From: Trichodesmium sp050015995
GTDB lineage: Bacteria > Cyanobacteriota > Cyanobacteriia > Cyanobacteriales > Microcoleaceae
Reading direction: 5' to 3'
Assembly: GCF_050015995.1 (NCBI RefSeq)
Contig: NZ_JBNHEP010000080.1
Location: 1 to 64,000 of the forward strand
Length of the DNA: 64,000 nt
Within the stretch, counting starts at the first letter, position 1. Each line of letters begins with the position of its first letter. Shown piece after piece: positions 42,934 through 52,042 of this stretch. Made by a program: the position numbers and the translations under genes. The notes under the pieces were generated by a model. That model made no database searches. It was not told where the DNA came from and saw nothing but the letters and a program-made list of their open reading frames with translations.

Positions 42934-44604
42934 ATGATCCCTAAAATTAATATTAATAACTTCATTGAAATTGATATTAACAGTATCATTGCAACTGGAG
43001 TTGAAATCGTATTTATAATATGTCTCTTTGTAGCAATTAAATTTTTTTTCGGCAGAGCATATAAACAATTAATACAAGTATCATCAGTCAAAAAAAAGAA
43101 AAAAGAGGTTGAATTTATCTACCAAAATACTCAGATATTATTAACTGTAAGTTGTTTACTACTATGTTTATTAGTGGCAGGAATTAATGGATGGCTTATT
43201 TATCAAGGAAAAAATTTAATCGAATACCAAACTTCTTTGATTAAAAATATTTCCTTTGATTACTTGCTAGTTATAGGAATTAGAGTTCTCAAGATCTTGG
43301 GCATACTAATTTTAACTAAATGGAGTATTCCATATATAAAAAAATTTATAACTTGGTTAACAGAGTGGGCAAAAAACGTCGATCAAATCACTGCCAATGA
43401 CGCCAGTATTGAAAAATTATTTGAATTTTTCAAAAGTAACTTTAATAATATTATCTGGCTGTTATATGTTGCTATATCAGCTCAAATTATGGTCTTCCCA
43501 GAAGTAATTGTCAAATATTTATATATAAGTTTGCAGATTTATATGATTATTATTATGGGATTACTATTTACTAAAGCTAATACAACAGTTATTGAAACTG
43601 TGGATGCTGTTAGTAAGAAATACTCCGATCAAAGAAATATTGTCCGGATCTACAATCGCCTACGTAAATTAATTCCTCTTGCCAAACGATGTCTTGAATA
43701 TGCAATCTATATTACTACAGCGACTTTAGTAACTCAAAAAATTGATTTTATTGCTAGTTTAGCTCCTTATGGTCCTTTATCTTTGCAAATAATAGGGATT
43801 ATATTTATGAGTCGTGTTGTGCAAGAAATTGGTCAACTTTTACTAGAAGAAGTACTACTGCGTGAGGGTGATACAGATGATTTATCTAAACAGAGACGAG
43901 AGACATTTTTACCTTTATTTCAAAGTTGTACAAAATACCTGATTTACTTTGGTACAGGTATAGCAATTCTGTATACTATTAAAATTGACCCGACTCCTAT
44001 TTTAGCAGGTGTAGGTATTTTAGGTTTAACAATTGGAATGGGAGCGCAAAGTCTGGTTGAAGATATAGTTGCAGGTTTCTTTATTTTGTTTGAAAATTAT
44101 TACTTAGTAGGAGATTTTGTAGAGATAAATGGTGTAAGTGGTTTTGTTACGGGAATAGAATTAAGAACAACTCGGATTAATTATGAAGATAAACATCACA
44201 TTATCCATAATCGTGATGTTAAGGATATAGTTAATCACTCCAGCTACAGTAATGCAGTGGTCATGCTCAAAATTCCTTATCAAGTTAAAATGAATCAAAT
44301 CTATGAAGTTATAGAAAAAGTTGGAAATAAGCTTCTAGAGGATTATTCGACAGACATAATTGAACCAACAATAATAGAAGGAGTAGAAGAATTTTCTGAA
44401 AATCAAATATTAATCGAAGTAGTTACACGAGTTAAACCAGGAAAACATTTAATTATTCAGAAAGTCTTAGGTATAATGATTAAACAAGCTTTTGAGGAAG
44501 CAAATATTGAACTTCCCGTGGTTAATCATGTAAAACTGAGTAACGATCAACCTATCCCAATATTTTTAAAACCTCTACGGGTTAAACTACGCAAAAATCA
44601 ATAG
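42934..44604 (+). CDS. MscS-family mechanosensitive channel, long form
   Basis: The 556-aa inner-membrane protein has hydrophobic helices at about residues 17-39, 66-89, 108-127, 170-188, 192-213, 255-297 and 330-348. The pore helix ILAGVGILGLTIGMGAQSLV is at about 356-375, Gly/Ala-rich as in MscS TM3. The beta domain begins FFILFENYYLVGDFVEINGV. The extra N-terminal helices place it with the larger MscS-like channels such as YbdG/YnaI types. In the family the channel opens under membrane tension to release solutes. AAGGA precedes the ATG. Confidence 0.9.
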   Translation: MIPKININNFIEIDINSIIATGVEIVFIICLFVAIKFFFGRAYKQLIQVSSVKKKKKEVEFIYQNTQILLTVSCLLLCLLVAGINGWLIYQGKNLIEYQTSLIKNISFDYLLVIGIRVLKILGILILTKWSIPYIKKFITWLTEWAKNVDQITANDASIEKLFEFFKSNFNNIIWLLYVAISAQIMVFPEVIVKYLYISLQIYMIIIMGLLFTKANTTVIETVDAVSKKYSDQRNIVRIYNRLRKLIPLAKRCLEYAIYITTATLVTQKIDFIASLAPYGPLSLQIIGIIFMSRVVQEIGQLLLEEVLLREGDTDDLSKQRRETFLPLFQSCTKYLIYFGTGIAILYTIKIDPTPILAGVGILGLTIGMGAQSLVEDIVAGFFILFENYYLVGDFVEINGVSGFVTGIELRTTRINYEDKHHIIHNRDVKDIVNHSSYSNAVVMLKIPYQVKMNQIYEVIEKVGNKLLEDYSTDIIEPTIIEGVEEFSENQILIEVVTRVKPGKHLIIQKVLGIMIKQAFEEANIELPVVNHVKLSNDQPIPIFLKPLRVKLRKNQ

Positions 44605-45055
44605 TAAAGTCATGAATAATTAGGAATGACTGAATAAATTTAAAACCCATATATATAGAAGGCAATAGGCAACAGTGGGAAAAATACTTCCCCGTCTAAT
44701 ATTCATCATTAGTCTATTTCCTAAGCAACTCTTTTTTTGTTATATTAGAGGTTTAAGTGTTGCTAAATTATAAAAAACTCCTAGAAAATGACTAAATAAA
44801 TATAAAAAACAGGCATTTTTTCAAAATTGTGAGTATAAAATGCAGAAAAATTAACAGTGAAAATATTGACTATTACTTATTGCCTATTCTCTACTCTCAC
44901 CCCTATAAATTTTTCAGGTAACTATAATTATATTATACCAAATAAGGTTTTAAACCTCTGCTTTTAAGGGGGATGAAAATAATAGACTTGAGTATTTCAA
45001 GCCTCCCTATTCCATAGAGGTACTGATAACTCATAACTCATAACTGATAACTGAA
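44605..45055. other. Intergenic region upstream of the YjbQ gene
   Basis: Nothing is recognised except the last 70 bp, which repeat 41505-41570 (CAAGCCTCCCTATTCCA). Confidence 0.4.
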
Positions 45056-45472
45056 ATGACTCACTATCAACAATTACTCCAAATTAATACTTCTGGTAAA
45101 TCTTTATCCAGAATTACTTCTAAAGTGCAAGAAGCTGTAGCAAAGTCAGGGGTAAAAACAGGTTTATGTAATTTATTTTTACGCCATACTTCCGCCAGCT
45201 TAATAATTCAAGAAAATGCCGATCCAGATGTATTAGTTGATTTAGAAAACTTTATTTCTAAATTAGTACCAGAAGGTTATCATTATATTCATAGTGCAGA
45301 AGGACCTGATGATATGCCAGCTCATATTCGTAGTGTTTTAACCCATACTTCTGAACAAATTCCTATTAATAATGGCAGATTAGTATTGGGTACTTGGCAA
45401 GGAATTTATGTTTGGGAACATCGCCAACGTAGTCATTGCCGAGAATTAGTAATTCATATTAGTGGGGAGTAA
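45056..45472 (+). CDS. YjbQ/UPF0047-family protein
   Basis: The 138-aa protein matches the UPF0047 family along its full length: TGLCNLFLRHTSASLIIQEN, then EGPDDMPAHIR and GTWQGIYVWEHR. The conserved His residues of HTSAS, PAHI and EHR surround the presumed active site. Members are annotated as secondary thiamine-phosphate synthase because E. coli YjbQ shows that side activity; the true role is unsettled. No clear ribosome site precedes the ATG, which directly follows a dispersed repeat. A hairpin follows the stop. Confidence 0.92.
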   Translation: MTHYQQLLQINTSGKSLSRITSKVQEAVAKSGVKTGLCNLFLRHTSASLIIQENADPDVLVDLENFISKLVPEGYHYIHSAEGPDDMPAHIRSVLTHTSEQIPINNGRLVLGTWQGIYVWEHRQRSHCRELVIHISGE

Positions 45473-45485
45473 TTTTTGATTAATT

Positions 45486-45521
45486 AGAAAAACCGAGTTG
45501 TTGAATAAACTCAGTTTTTCT
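45486..45521 (+). terminator. Terminator after the YjbQ gene
   Basis: AGAAAAACCGAGTT and AACTCAGTTTTTCT form an inverted repeat 13 bp after the stop, with A- and T-runs on either side, so it could work in both directions. Confidence 0.65.
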
Positions 45522-45601
45522 AGCAATCTTCTTTAAGCAATGAGAATTAAGCACTTTTTTCTGCCTCCTCCTGCTTTAATTAATCCTTTTTTTCTTTGAT
45601 C

Positions 45602-45781
45602 TATAGCAATATGATTTGAGTTGTGAGATATTGGAGAATTTTAGGGAACACTTAACTGGGAATAGGGAACAGGGAATAGGGAACATGGAACAAGAAAATG
45701 TATCTTCTTCATAAGATAACTGCTATATTCTATCCTTTTAAGGAACACCTCAATTCTCACATCTCATTCCTGATTGCTATA
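45602..45781. mobile_element. MITE with TATAGCAAT ends, 180 bp
   Basis: TATAGCAAT and ATTGCTATA delimit it. The interior matches the element at 40589 in reverse orientation, including GGGAACACTTAACTGGGAA. Confidence 0.8.
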
Positions 45782-45785
45782 TTTC

Positions 45786-46078
45786 TGATTTTTGATTTTC
45801 GGCTATAATTTGAGCCTTTTCTCTTAATTTTTTAAATTGTTTATCAGTAATACCATTTATCAAAAGTATTGCTACATCTCCTTGAGAGTAGGGACGTTGC
45901 ATGCAACGTCCGTACAGAGTAGGGAGTAGGGAGTAGGGTTAAAAGACATAAGATATTTTGATTTAATACCGATAATCTTTACAAACATTGCTGAAGCATT
46001 ATTATTACTTAATAACTGAAGTTCCATCGGAAGTATAGCATTATTTTTGGGAATTGGCATAATACCAATAACTCTTGA
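45786..46078 (-). pseudogene. Small gene fragment split by a palindromic insert
   Basis: On the minus strand, PSSRVIGIMPIPKNNAILPM through KYLMSFN is interrupted at about 45945. After roughly 55 bp of inserted repeat, which contains GGACGTTGCATGCAACGTCC and AGGGAGTAGGG runs, the reading resumes as GDVAILLINGITDKQFKKL to a stop near 45786. No family is recognised. The upstream end is limited by a stop. Confidence 0.5.
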
Positions 46079-46194
46079 TGAAGGTCAACGACGGTATATG
46101 AAACTGCAGTCTAAGCTCCTTGAGTTGGGGTGAATGACAATTATTTCTCTAAAAATTCCATAAATTGCTTGGAGCAACAAAGTTTTGAGCAACA

Positions 46195-46839
46195 CTACTG
46201 ACTTTGCCGAGATAAAATTGAATAAGCCAAAATAGCAGCTTGAGTGCGATCGCGCAAATTTAACCTCCGGAGAATATTAGTAATATGATTTTTGACAGTC
46301 TTCTCAGAAATATAGAGAGTTTGAGCTATTTCTCGGTTATTTGCACCAGAAGCAATTAACTGTAAAATTTCTTGTTCTCTTGGTGTTAAATATTGCCAAT
46401 TTTGGGGAGGGTTATTAACAGGAATTGAGATTTGAGAAATCACTTTTTTACCTATACCTGGTCCTAATTGCGTATAGCCTTTATATACAGATTGAATTGC
46501 CTGAGCTAATTCTTCTGAAGGTGTGTCTTTTAATAAGTATCCTGCTGCCCCATATCTCAATGCTTGAGTAACATATTCATCATTATCAAATGTAGTTAAT
46601 ATTAGCACTTTTATTTCTGGAAAACCCTGACAAATTTCTTTAGTAGCAGCTACTCCATCCATAATTGGCATTCGTACATCCATTAAAACTACATCTGGTT
46701 GTAGATTTTCTATTTGATTTATTGCAGTGGCTCCATTCTCCGCTTCTCCCACTATTTCTAAATTATTTTCTAACTTTAATAAAGCTTTTAATCCACGCCG
46801 AATTAAATTTTCATCATCAACTAATAAGACTTTAATCAT
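46195..46839 (-). CDS. NarL/LuxR-family response regulator
   Basis: The 214-aa protein has an N-terminal receiver (LLVDDE, acceptor Asp54 in LMDVRMP, Lys in LLKD) and a C-terminal LuxR-type HTH. The HTH segment is LTPREQEILQLIASGANNREIAQTLYISEKTVKNHI at about residues 146-181, the DNA-binding part. It should be phosphorylated by the kinase encoded just upstream on the same strand. The two are separated by about 400 bp that contain a MITE, so they are no longer a tight operon. Likely targets include the divergent Spy-like gene, but this is inference. Confidence 0.95.
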   Translation of the reverse strand: MIKVLLVDDENLIRRGLKALLKLENNLEIVGEAENGATAINQIENLQPDVVLMDVRMPIMDGVAATKEICQGFPEIKVLILTTFDNDEYVTQALRYGAAGYLLKDTPSEELAQAIQSVYKGYTQLGPGIGKKVISQISIPVNNPPQNWQYLTPREQEILQLIASGANNREIAQTLYISEKTVKNHITNILRRLNLRDRTQAAILAYSILSRQSQ

Positions 46840-46876
46840 AATTTATAGGGAATAGGGATAAATAATTGATAATTTA
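46840..46876. other. Start region of the response regulator
   Basis: It carries the left TTA of the following MITE at 46874-46876 and no clear ribosome site. Confidence 0.3.
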
Positions 46877-46998
46877 TATCATGTCCGGATAATTAGTGAT
46901 AAAAAAATTTTTGTTTGTAGTAGGGCTTCAGCCCGATAATAGATAGGACTAGGGCAAAACTACGAGCTTTAATTATAACTATTCAACCGGACATGATA
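46877..46998. mobile_element. TATCATGTCCGG-family MITE, copy 6 (TTA target duplication)
   Basis: A 122-bp element has ends TATCATGTCCGG and CCGGACATGATA, between TTA at 46874-46876 and 46999-47001. It lies between a histidine kinase and its likely response regulator, 37 bp upstream of the regulator. Confidence 0.88.
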
Positions 46999-47001
46999 TT
47001 A

Positions 47002-47237
47002 TGGATAATATTCGAGATTTATAATAAAATGTGCAATTAATTTTGCATCAACACTAATGTGTAATTAGTTTTGCATAAGCACTTATGAAATACAAAAAAT
47101 TGTCCTACTTATGAATCAGCCCATCTTCCCATCAATTTTTGGTAGAAAACATTAGCATACTTTATATAATATAGCGTTTTTAATACGAATGAGGTACACC
47201 TATATTTTTTTCTTCCCTATTCCCTATTCCCTATTCC
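47002..47237. other. Intergenic region
   Basis: It contains a direct repeat around TGTGCAATTAATTTTGCAT and TGTGTAATTAGTTTTGCAT (about 47030-47080) and TTCCCTA repeats near the end of the kinase gene. Confidence 0.4.
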
Positions 47238-48587
47238 CTATTCCCTAAAAGAGGGAAAATTAGCAATTATTTTACATCCTGCACCAGGATCAGTCAAAAT
47301 CTCCAACTCACCTCCTAATGCTACAGTACGTTCTTGCATTCCCTGCAAGCCAAATCCAGTAGTATTTTGTTTTAAGTTGAATCCTTGGCCATTATCTTGA
47401 ACAATTAGATGTAAATTTGTGGTGGTGAAAATATGAATTTCTACTATAGTTGCTGAGGCATATTTATAAATATTAGTTAACGCTTCTTGCACTATACGAT
47501 AAATAGCAATTTTTACTTCATAATTCAGAGAATAATTGATATTTATATTGCTTGTGGGTAAAATACCAGTAGATTTATAAAAATCTGCTATTAAATTAGC
47601 GATCGCTGATTCTAAAGATTGATTTAGCCACCAATTATCCCGTAAAGCTGCCACTGACTGACGCACTTCATTTAAAGCTTTTGAACCTAGTTGTTTAGCC
47701 GAAGCCAAAAATTCTATTGATTCTTCTGGTTCTGATTTTCTCAGTTTCCAAGCTGCCTCTAAACTAACATTTAAAACTGTTAAATAATGCCCTAAAGAAT
47801 CGTGAATTTCTCTGGCAATCCGATTTCGTTCTTCTAAAGCGACAATGTTTTCTATTTTTCGGGCATATTGTCGTAGTTTTTCATTGGCAATTGCTAGTTC
47901 TTCTCGACTTTTTCGTTCTGACATCACTGCTTTTACTAATAACTGGAGAAAAATTATTAATAATCCAAATAAAATTATTGAACTGAAGAGAACTAAGATG
48001 AATCTTTCTCTAGCAAATAATGGCAGTCTAGTCAGTTTTTGTAATCTTTGAATTTGAATAAGTGTAAATAAAGAAAAAACAAAAATATTGATAATTATAT
48101 TTTGCCGTTCTGCAAAAATAAAACAATCCCGAATCACCAAAATTAGACATAAAAGTGGAGATAAATGCAAACCAGCCAAGAACGACATAATAATTATTAA
48201 AATAATTTCGACAGTAGTATAAATAATTTTCTGGTAACGAGATTTATTAATAGGTAAAAATAGCCCCATTATGCTAAATACTATCAGGAGCAAAAGATTT
48301 ATATATAGTAGATTTGATACTTCTGTTGTAGGAAAAAACTGTATTCTACGACGACCATAGAGAGGGAATTTCAGAATTTCACTCAGAGCAATGATTACCA
48401 ATAAAATCCATTCTAAGTATAGTAAAAAACGAATAGGATGTTTAGCTATTTTCGGGAAAATAATCATAAGTCTGTCGAGAGCTAATTTTGGCACAATTTT
48501 AGCATGAATCATCAGACTAAAATTTTCATGTCTAGCAGAAAATTTCTCTACATAAGTCAAGTTAAATAAATATCTAATCAGATACAT
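47238..48587 (-). CDS. NarL-type sensor histidine kinase (HisKA_3), multi-pass
   Basis: The 449-aa inner-membrane kinase has about five or six helices between residues 50 and 220, without a large periplasmic domain. A coiled stretch leads to the HisKA_3 domain, LEERNRIAREIHDSLGHYL with acceptor His262. The ATPase has QEALTNIYKYA, DNGQGF and GFGLQGM. The start may be at 48587 or at the in-frame ATG at 48512 (MIHAKIV); neither has a clear ribosome site. It pairs with the regulator downstream. The divergent gene 120 bp away encodes a Spy-like periplasmic protein, which recalls envelope-stress control. Confidence 0.93.
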   Translation of the reverse strand: MYLIRYLFNLTYVEKFSARHENFSLMIHAKIVPKLALDRLMIIFPKIAKHPIRFLLYLEWILLVIIALSEILKFPLYGRRRIQFFPTTEVSNLLYINLLLLIVFSIMGLFLPINKSRYQKIIYTTVEIILIIIMSFLAGLHLSPLLCLILVIRDCFIFAERQNIIINIFVFSLFTLIQIQRLQKLTRLPLFARERFILVLFSSIILFGLLIIFLQLLVKAVMSERKSREELAIANEKLRQYARKIENIVALEERNRIAREIHDSLGHYLTVLNVSLEAAWKLRKSEPEESIEFLASAKQLGSKALNEVRQSVAALRDNWWLNQSLESAIANLIADFYKSTGILPTSNININYSLNYEVKIAIYRIVQEALTNIYKYASATIVEIHIFTTTNLHLIVQDNGQGFNLKQNTTGFGLQGMQERTVALGGELEILTDPGAGCKIIANFPSFRE

Positions 48588-48707
48588 TGTAGGACTAAAG
48601 TCCTAGAGGAATTTAGGACTTTTATCTCAGGTTATTTGAGAGTTGCGACTTGTAGGATAGAACATAAGTAAACACTCAATAAAAAAAATTAATTGGGAAT
48701 AAACACA

Positions 48708-49355
48708 ATGAAACGTCGTTCTTTGGCTATATTATTTAGCATTATTACCACCATTCTTTTTGCTAATCCTTTGACAGTTCTTGCCCAACCTAAAAATTTG
48801 AATCTGACTCCCGAGCAAAAAACTCAGTGGGAAGAAATTAGGGCACAAACCAAAGCTCAAATTCAAAATATTCTCACTCCCGAACAACAGGAACAGTTCC
48901 AAACTTTAACTTCACAAGGTCAACGAAGACGAAAAGCGATTAAGCAGTTAAATCTCTCTGAAGAGCAAAAAACTCAAATGCGTGAAATCATGCAGTCATC
49001 ACGCCAAGAAATGGCAAATATTTTAACTGAAGAACAACTTGGGCAGTTTCGTCAGAGAGTTGTTGCCCAACTTGAAAATTTGAATCTGACTCCCGAACAA
49101 AAAACCCAGTGGGAAGAAATTAGGGCGCAAACCAAAGCTCAAATTCAAAATATTCTTACTCCTGAACAACAGGAACAGTTCCAAACTTTAACTTCACAAG
49201 GTCAACGAGGAAGAAGAGTAATGAAGCAGTTAAATCTCTCTGAAGAGCAAAAAACTCAAATGCGTGAAATCATGCAGTCATCACGCCAACAAATCGCAAA
49301 TATTTTAACTGAAGAACAACAAGAGCAGTTGCGTCAACAAAGACAAATGCGATGA
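48708..49355 (+). CDS. Spy/CpxP-like (LTxxQ) periplasmic protein with tandem duplication
   Basis: From the ATG at 48708 the product has 215 aa; the upstream in-frame TTG at 48693 is not needed. The signal peptide (KRRSLAILF to VLAQ) is clear. The mature protein is two near-identical 94-residue copies. Each has LTPEQKTQWEEIRAQTKAQI, then ILTPEQQEQF, LNLSEEQKTQM and ILTEEQ, the LTxxQ helices of Spy and CpxP chaperones. The DNA copies are 282 bp apart and nearly identical, so the duplication is recent. Spy proteins bind unfolded proteins in the periplasm. Gene order suggests control by the adjacent two-component pair. Confidence 0.85.
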   Translation: MKRRSLAILFSIITTILFANPLTVLAQPKNLNLTPEQKTQWEEIRAQTKAQIQNILTPEQQEQFQTLTSQGQRRRKAIKQLNLSEEQKTQMREIMQSSRQEMANILTEEQLGQFRQRVVAQLENLNLTPEQKTQWEEIRAQTKAQIQNILTPEQQEQFQTLTSQGQRGRRVMKQLNLSEEQKTQMREIMQSSRQQIANILTEEQQEQLRQQRQMR

Positions 49356-49629
49356 CCAAAAAATCATTCAGCAATTAACAATTAATAATTACCTCTTCTT
49401 AAAAGAAGGGGTAAAATCCTATCAACGAAAATTTTTGATTTTATCCCCTACGCACTGCTCAAAAATATCAAAGCAGGTTGTATTTGTCATCTAGATTTTC
49501 CTTGTTTCAAAATGTCCAAAAAAATTCAAAACTTTTGTTAAATATTATATCATATTAAGACTCTTTTTAACAAGAGTTTCAGTATAGCTAAAATAGATTA
49601 AATTTCAGTATCATATAGCAGAGTGAAGT
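49356..49629. other. Intergenic region
   Basis: No gene is seen; AATTAATAATTACCTCTTCTT recurs from 37785-37801. Confidence 0.35.
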
Positions 49630-50922
49630 ATGTTTCAATACAATTTGTTTTCTCAACCAAAACAAAAACCACTTAATATTATCTATTGCTTCATAACAAG
49701 GGGAAGCACAATATTCTTTCGTACTACAATGGCGATCGCTCTATTAGGAACTGTAAGCTGTACCACAAAAGTTCAACTTGAATCTCCCACCGTTGCTCAG
49801 ACTCAAAGCAAATCTACCGTAAATTCATCCGTCTCTAATAATCAAAATATCGCCTCTACTTCAGACTACCAGAAAATAACTGTAGTAGAAAACTTAGAAC
49901 ATCCGTGGGGTATTGCCTGGTTGCCAGATGGAGCAATGCTAATTACCGAAAGACCAGGGCGGTTGCGAATTGTTCGTGATGGAATTTTAGACCCGACTCC
50001 TATTGCCGGAGTTCCTCAAGTCTTTGCTGTTAGTCAAGGTGGTTTATTGGATGTCTCAGTTCACCCGCGCTTTACAGAAAATCGTTGGATCTATTTAACC
50101 TATTCCCACGGCGATCGCTCGGCAAACCGGACTCGTATCGCCCGCGCTCGACTTGAGAATAATACTCTGCGCAACCTAAAGGTAATTTTTGAGGTTTCCC
50201 AAACTAAACCAGGCGCACAACATTTTGGGTCGCGTCTTGTTTGGTTGTCTGACGGAACTCTAGTGGCAAGTATTGGCGATGGTGGCAACCCACCTATTGA
50301 ATTCAATGGCGAATTTATTCGGCAACAAGCTCAAAACCGCAATAGTCATCTAGGCAAGGCGATCAGATTGAATGATGATGGATCTATACCCTCCAATAAC
50401 CCTTTCGCCACCTCTACAGATGCCAAACCTGCCGTCTGGAGTTATGGACACCGCAATATCCAGGGAATTACATTAGACCCGGCAAAAAATCGAATCTGGG
50501 CAACCGAACATGGTTCCAGAGGTGGTGACGAACTAAATTTGATTGAGGGGGGAGAAAACTATGGTTGGCCTGTAGTTACTCACAGTCGTGAATATTCTGG
50601 AGGACTCATCTCTCCCGAAAAATCTCGCCCCGGTCTGATAGACCCCAAAGTGATATGGACTCCTTCCATAGCTCCCTCTGGTTTAGCTTTTTATAACGGC
50701 GATCGCTTTCCCCAGTGGCGAGGCAATTTGTTTGCGGGTGGGTTAGTTTCACAAGATATTCGTCGCATTGAGCTAGACGAAGCAGGTAACGTTATCGGTC
50801 AGCATTCTATTCCTGTGGGTCAGAGAGTCCGGGATGTGCGACAGGGACCTGATGGACTATTGTACATTCTCACCGATCGGCCAAATGGGCAATTAATTCG
50901 ACTCGAACCTGTTGGAGGATAG
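49630..50922 (+). CDS. PQQ-dependent aldose sugar dehydrogenase-like lipoprotein
   Basis: The 430-aa protein has an N-terminal hydrophobic segment ending LLGTVSC with Cys44, a possible lipobox, then a Ser/Gln-rich linker. From residue about 85 it is a six-bladed soluble glucose/sorbosone dehydrogenase (GSDH): HPWGIAWLPDG, QGGLLDVSVHP, PGAQHFGSRL with His198, YGHRNIQG, ATEHGSRGGDELN and GENYGWP. The His and Arg residues that contact PQQ and Ca in Asd/YliI are visible. Activity would be periplasmic sugar oxidation, provided PQQ is available; no PQQ synthesis gene is here. Homologues without known substrate are common, so the substrate is open. Confidence 0.9.
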   Translation: MFQYNLFSQPKQKPLNIIYCFITRGSTIFFRTTMAIALLGTVSCTTKVQLESPTVAQTQSKSTVNSSVSNNQNIASTSDYQKITVVENLEHPWGIAWLPDGAMLITERPGRLRIVRDGILDPTPIAGVPQVFAVSQGGLLDVSVHPRFTENRWIYLTYSHGDRSANRTRIARARLENNTLRNLKVIFEVSQTKPGAQHFGSRLVWLSDGTLVASIGDGGNPPIEFNGEFIRQQAQNRNSHLGKAIRLNDDGSIPSNNPFATSTDAKPAVWSYGHRNIQGITLDPAKNRIWATEHGSRGGDELNLIEGGENYGWPVVTHSREYSGGLISPEKSRPGLIDPKVIWTPSIAPSGLAFYNGDRFPQWRGNLFAGGLVSQDIRRIELDEAGNVIGQHSIPVGQRVRDVRQGPDGLLYILTDRPNGQLIRLEPVGG

Positions 50923-51110
50923 GAGGTACACTTGTGGCGGGCAAGATGCCCGCACGACAAAGATTTTATCATTAACTAGCTATCAACTTTTAGCATTCAG
51001 CTATCAGCATTCACAGATGAATTTAATTTATCAAAAAAACATTTTATTCTCTTGACAAGCCAGAAAATTGTGCTATTATCCATATTTAACCATTAATTAA
51101 GCGAATAAGT
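50923..51110. repeat. Short intergenic region with GCGGGCAAGATGCCCGC palindrome
   Basis: The palindrome at about 50939-50955 is the same motif as near 27930 and 60453. It could serve as a terminator for the preceding gene, though no T-run follows. Confidence 0.45.
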
Positions 51111-51815
51111 ATGTTGCTTCAAGACAAACAAATGACTGCACAAGAGTTCATTTCCCTACTCGACGAGATTATTGAAAAACAACATTTACTTAAGCACACA
51201 TTCTATCAAATGTGGAATGAAGGAAAATTATCTTTAGAAATGTTGCAAGAGTACGCCCAAGAATATTATCTACAAGTTCATTATTTCCCTACTTATGTTA
51301 GTGCTACTCATGCAGCTTGTGACGATTTAGAAATTCGGAAAATGCTCTTAGAAAATTTGATTGAAGAAGAAATGGGAGCAGCAAATCACCCTGAATTATG
51401 GTTACGTTTTGCTGAAGGTTTAGGAGTAAAAAGAGAAGCAGTTAAAGAGCGGGAACATTTAGCAAAAACTAAGGAATCTGTAAGTATTCTCAAGGAGTTA
51501 GCTCGGAGTGAAAATCCTGCTAAAGGTTTGGCTGCTCTTTATGCTTATGAGTCACAAATTCCCGAAGTTGCTACTACAAAAATTGCTGGTTTGAAAGAAT
51601 TTTATGGTATTGATTCTGAAGCAGCTTTATCCTTTTTTAAAGTACATGAAAAAGCTGATGAAATTCACAGCAAAGTTACAAAAGAAGCATTGGTAAAACT
51701 ATGTGAAACTGATGCTCAAAAACAGGAAGCATTAGCAGCAGCAGCAAAAGCGGTAGATGCTTTGAATTTATTGCTTGATGGTGTTTATGAAGAATATTGT
51801 CAAGCTGTGAATTAA
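51111..51815 (+). CDS. CADD-family, haem-oxygenase-like protein (TenA/PqqC fold)
   Basis: The 234-aa protein matches the group around chlamydial CADD: FYQMWNEGKLSLEMLQEYAQ, then LLENLIEEEMGAANHPELW, YAYESQIPEVA and FFKVHEKADEIHS. The Glu and His residues in these segments are the expected di-metal ligands of the haem-oxygenase-like oxidase fold. CADD makes the p-aminobenzoate moiety of folate from its own residues in Chlamydia, so a folate-related role is a reasonable guess but not proven here. The ATG at 51111 is taken; the in-frame ATG at 51132 is an alternative. It is a lone gene. Confidence 0.85.
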   Translation: MLLQDKQMTAQEFISLLDEIIEKQHLLKHTFYQMWNEGKLSLEMLQEYAQEYYLQVHYFPTYVSATHAACDDLEIRKMLLENLIEEEMGAANHPELWLRFAEGLGVKREAVKEREHLAKTKESVSILKELARSENPAKGLAALYAYESQIPEVATTKIAGLKEFYGIDSEAALSFFKVHEKADEIHSKVTKEALVKLCETDAQKQEALAAAAKAVDALNLLLDGVYEEYCQAVN

Positions 51816-51821
51816 TTGTTA

Positions 51822-51914
51822 TAGGACTTACGCAGTACAACGTATTTTCGTCATTACGACCGACAGGGAAGCAATCTCAAATCCTAGTTTTTCGTACCTC
51901 ATGCGTAAGTCCTG
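51822..51914. mobile_element. 93-bp AGGACTTACGCA-family MITE, second full copy
   Basis: It has the same length and ends as the element at 11556, with about 95 percent identity by eye. It is flanked by TGTTA at 51817-51821 and 51915-51919. Confidence 0.88.
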
Positions 51915-52042
51915 TGTTAGTTAACATCTTGAATAATTAGTTGACTAATATCAAGTTAAATTAATTAACAACAAAGTAGGGACGTTCGCATTTTTGTTAT
52001 GCAACGTCCCTACATTGTTGTTAATATGGTTCATTATAATTA

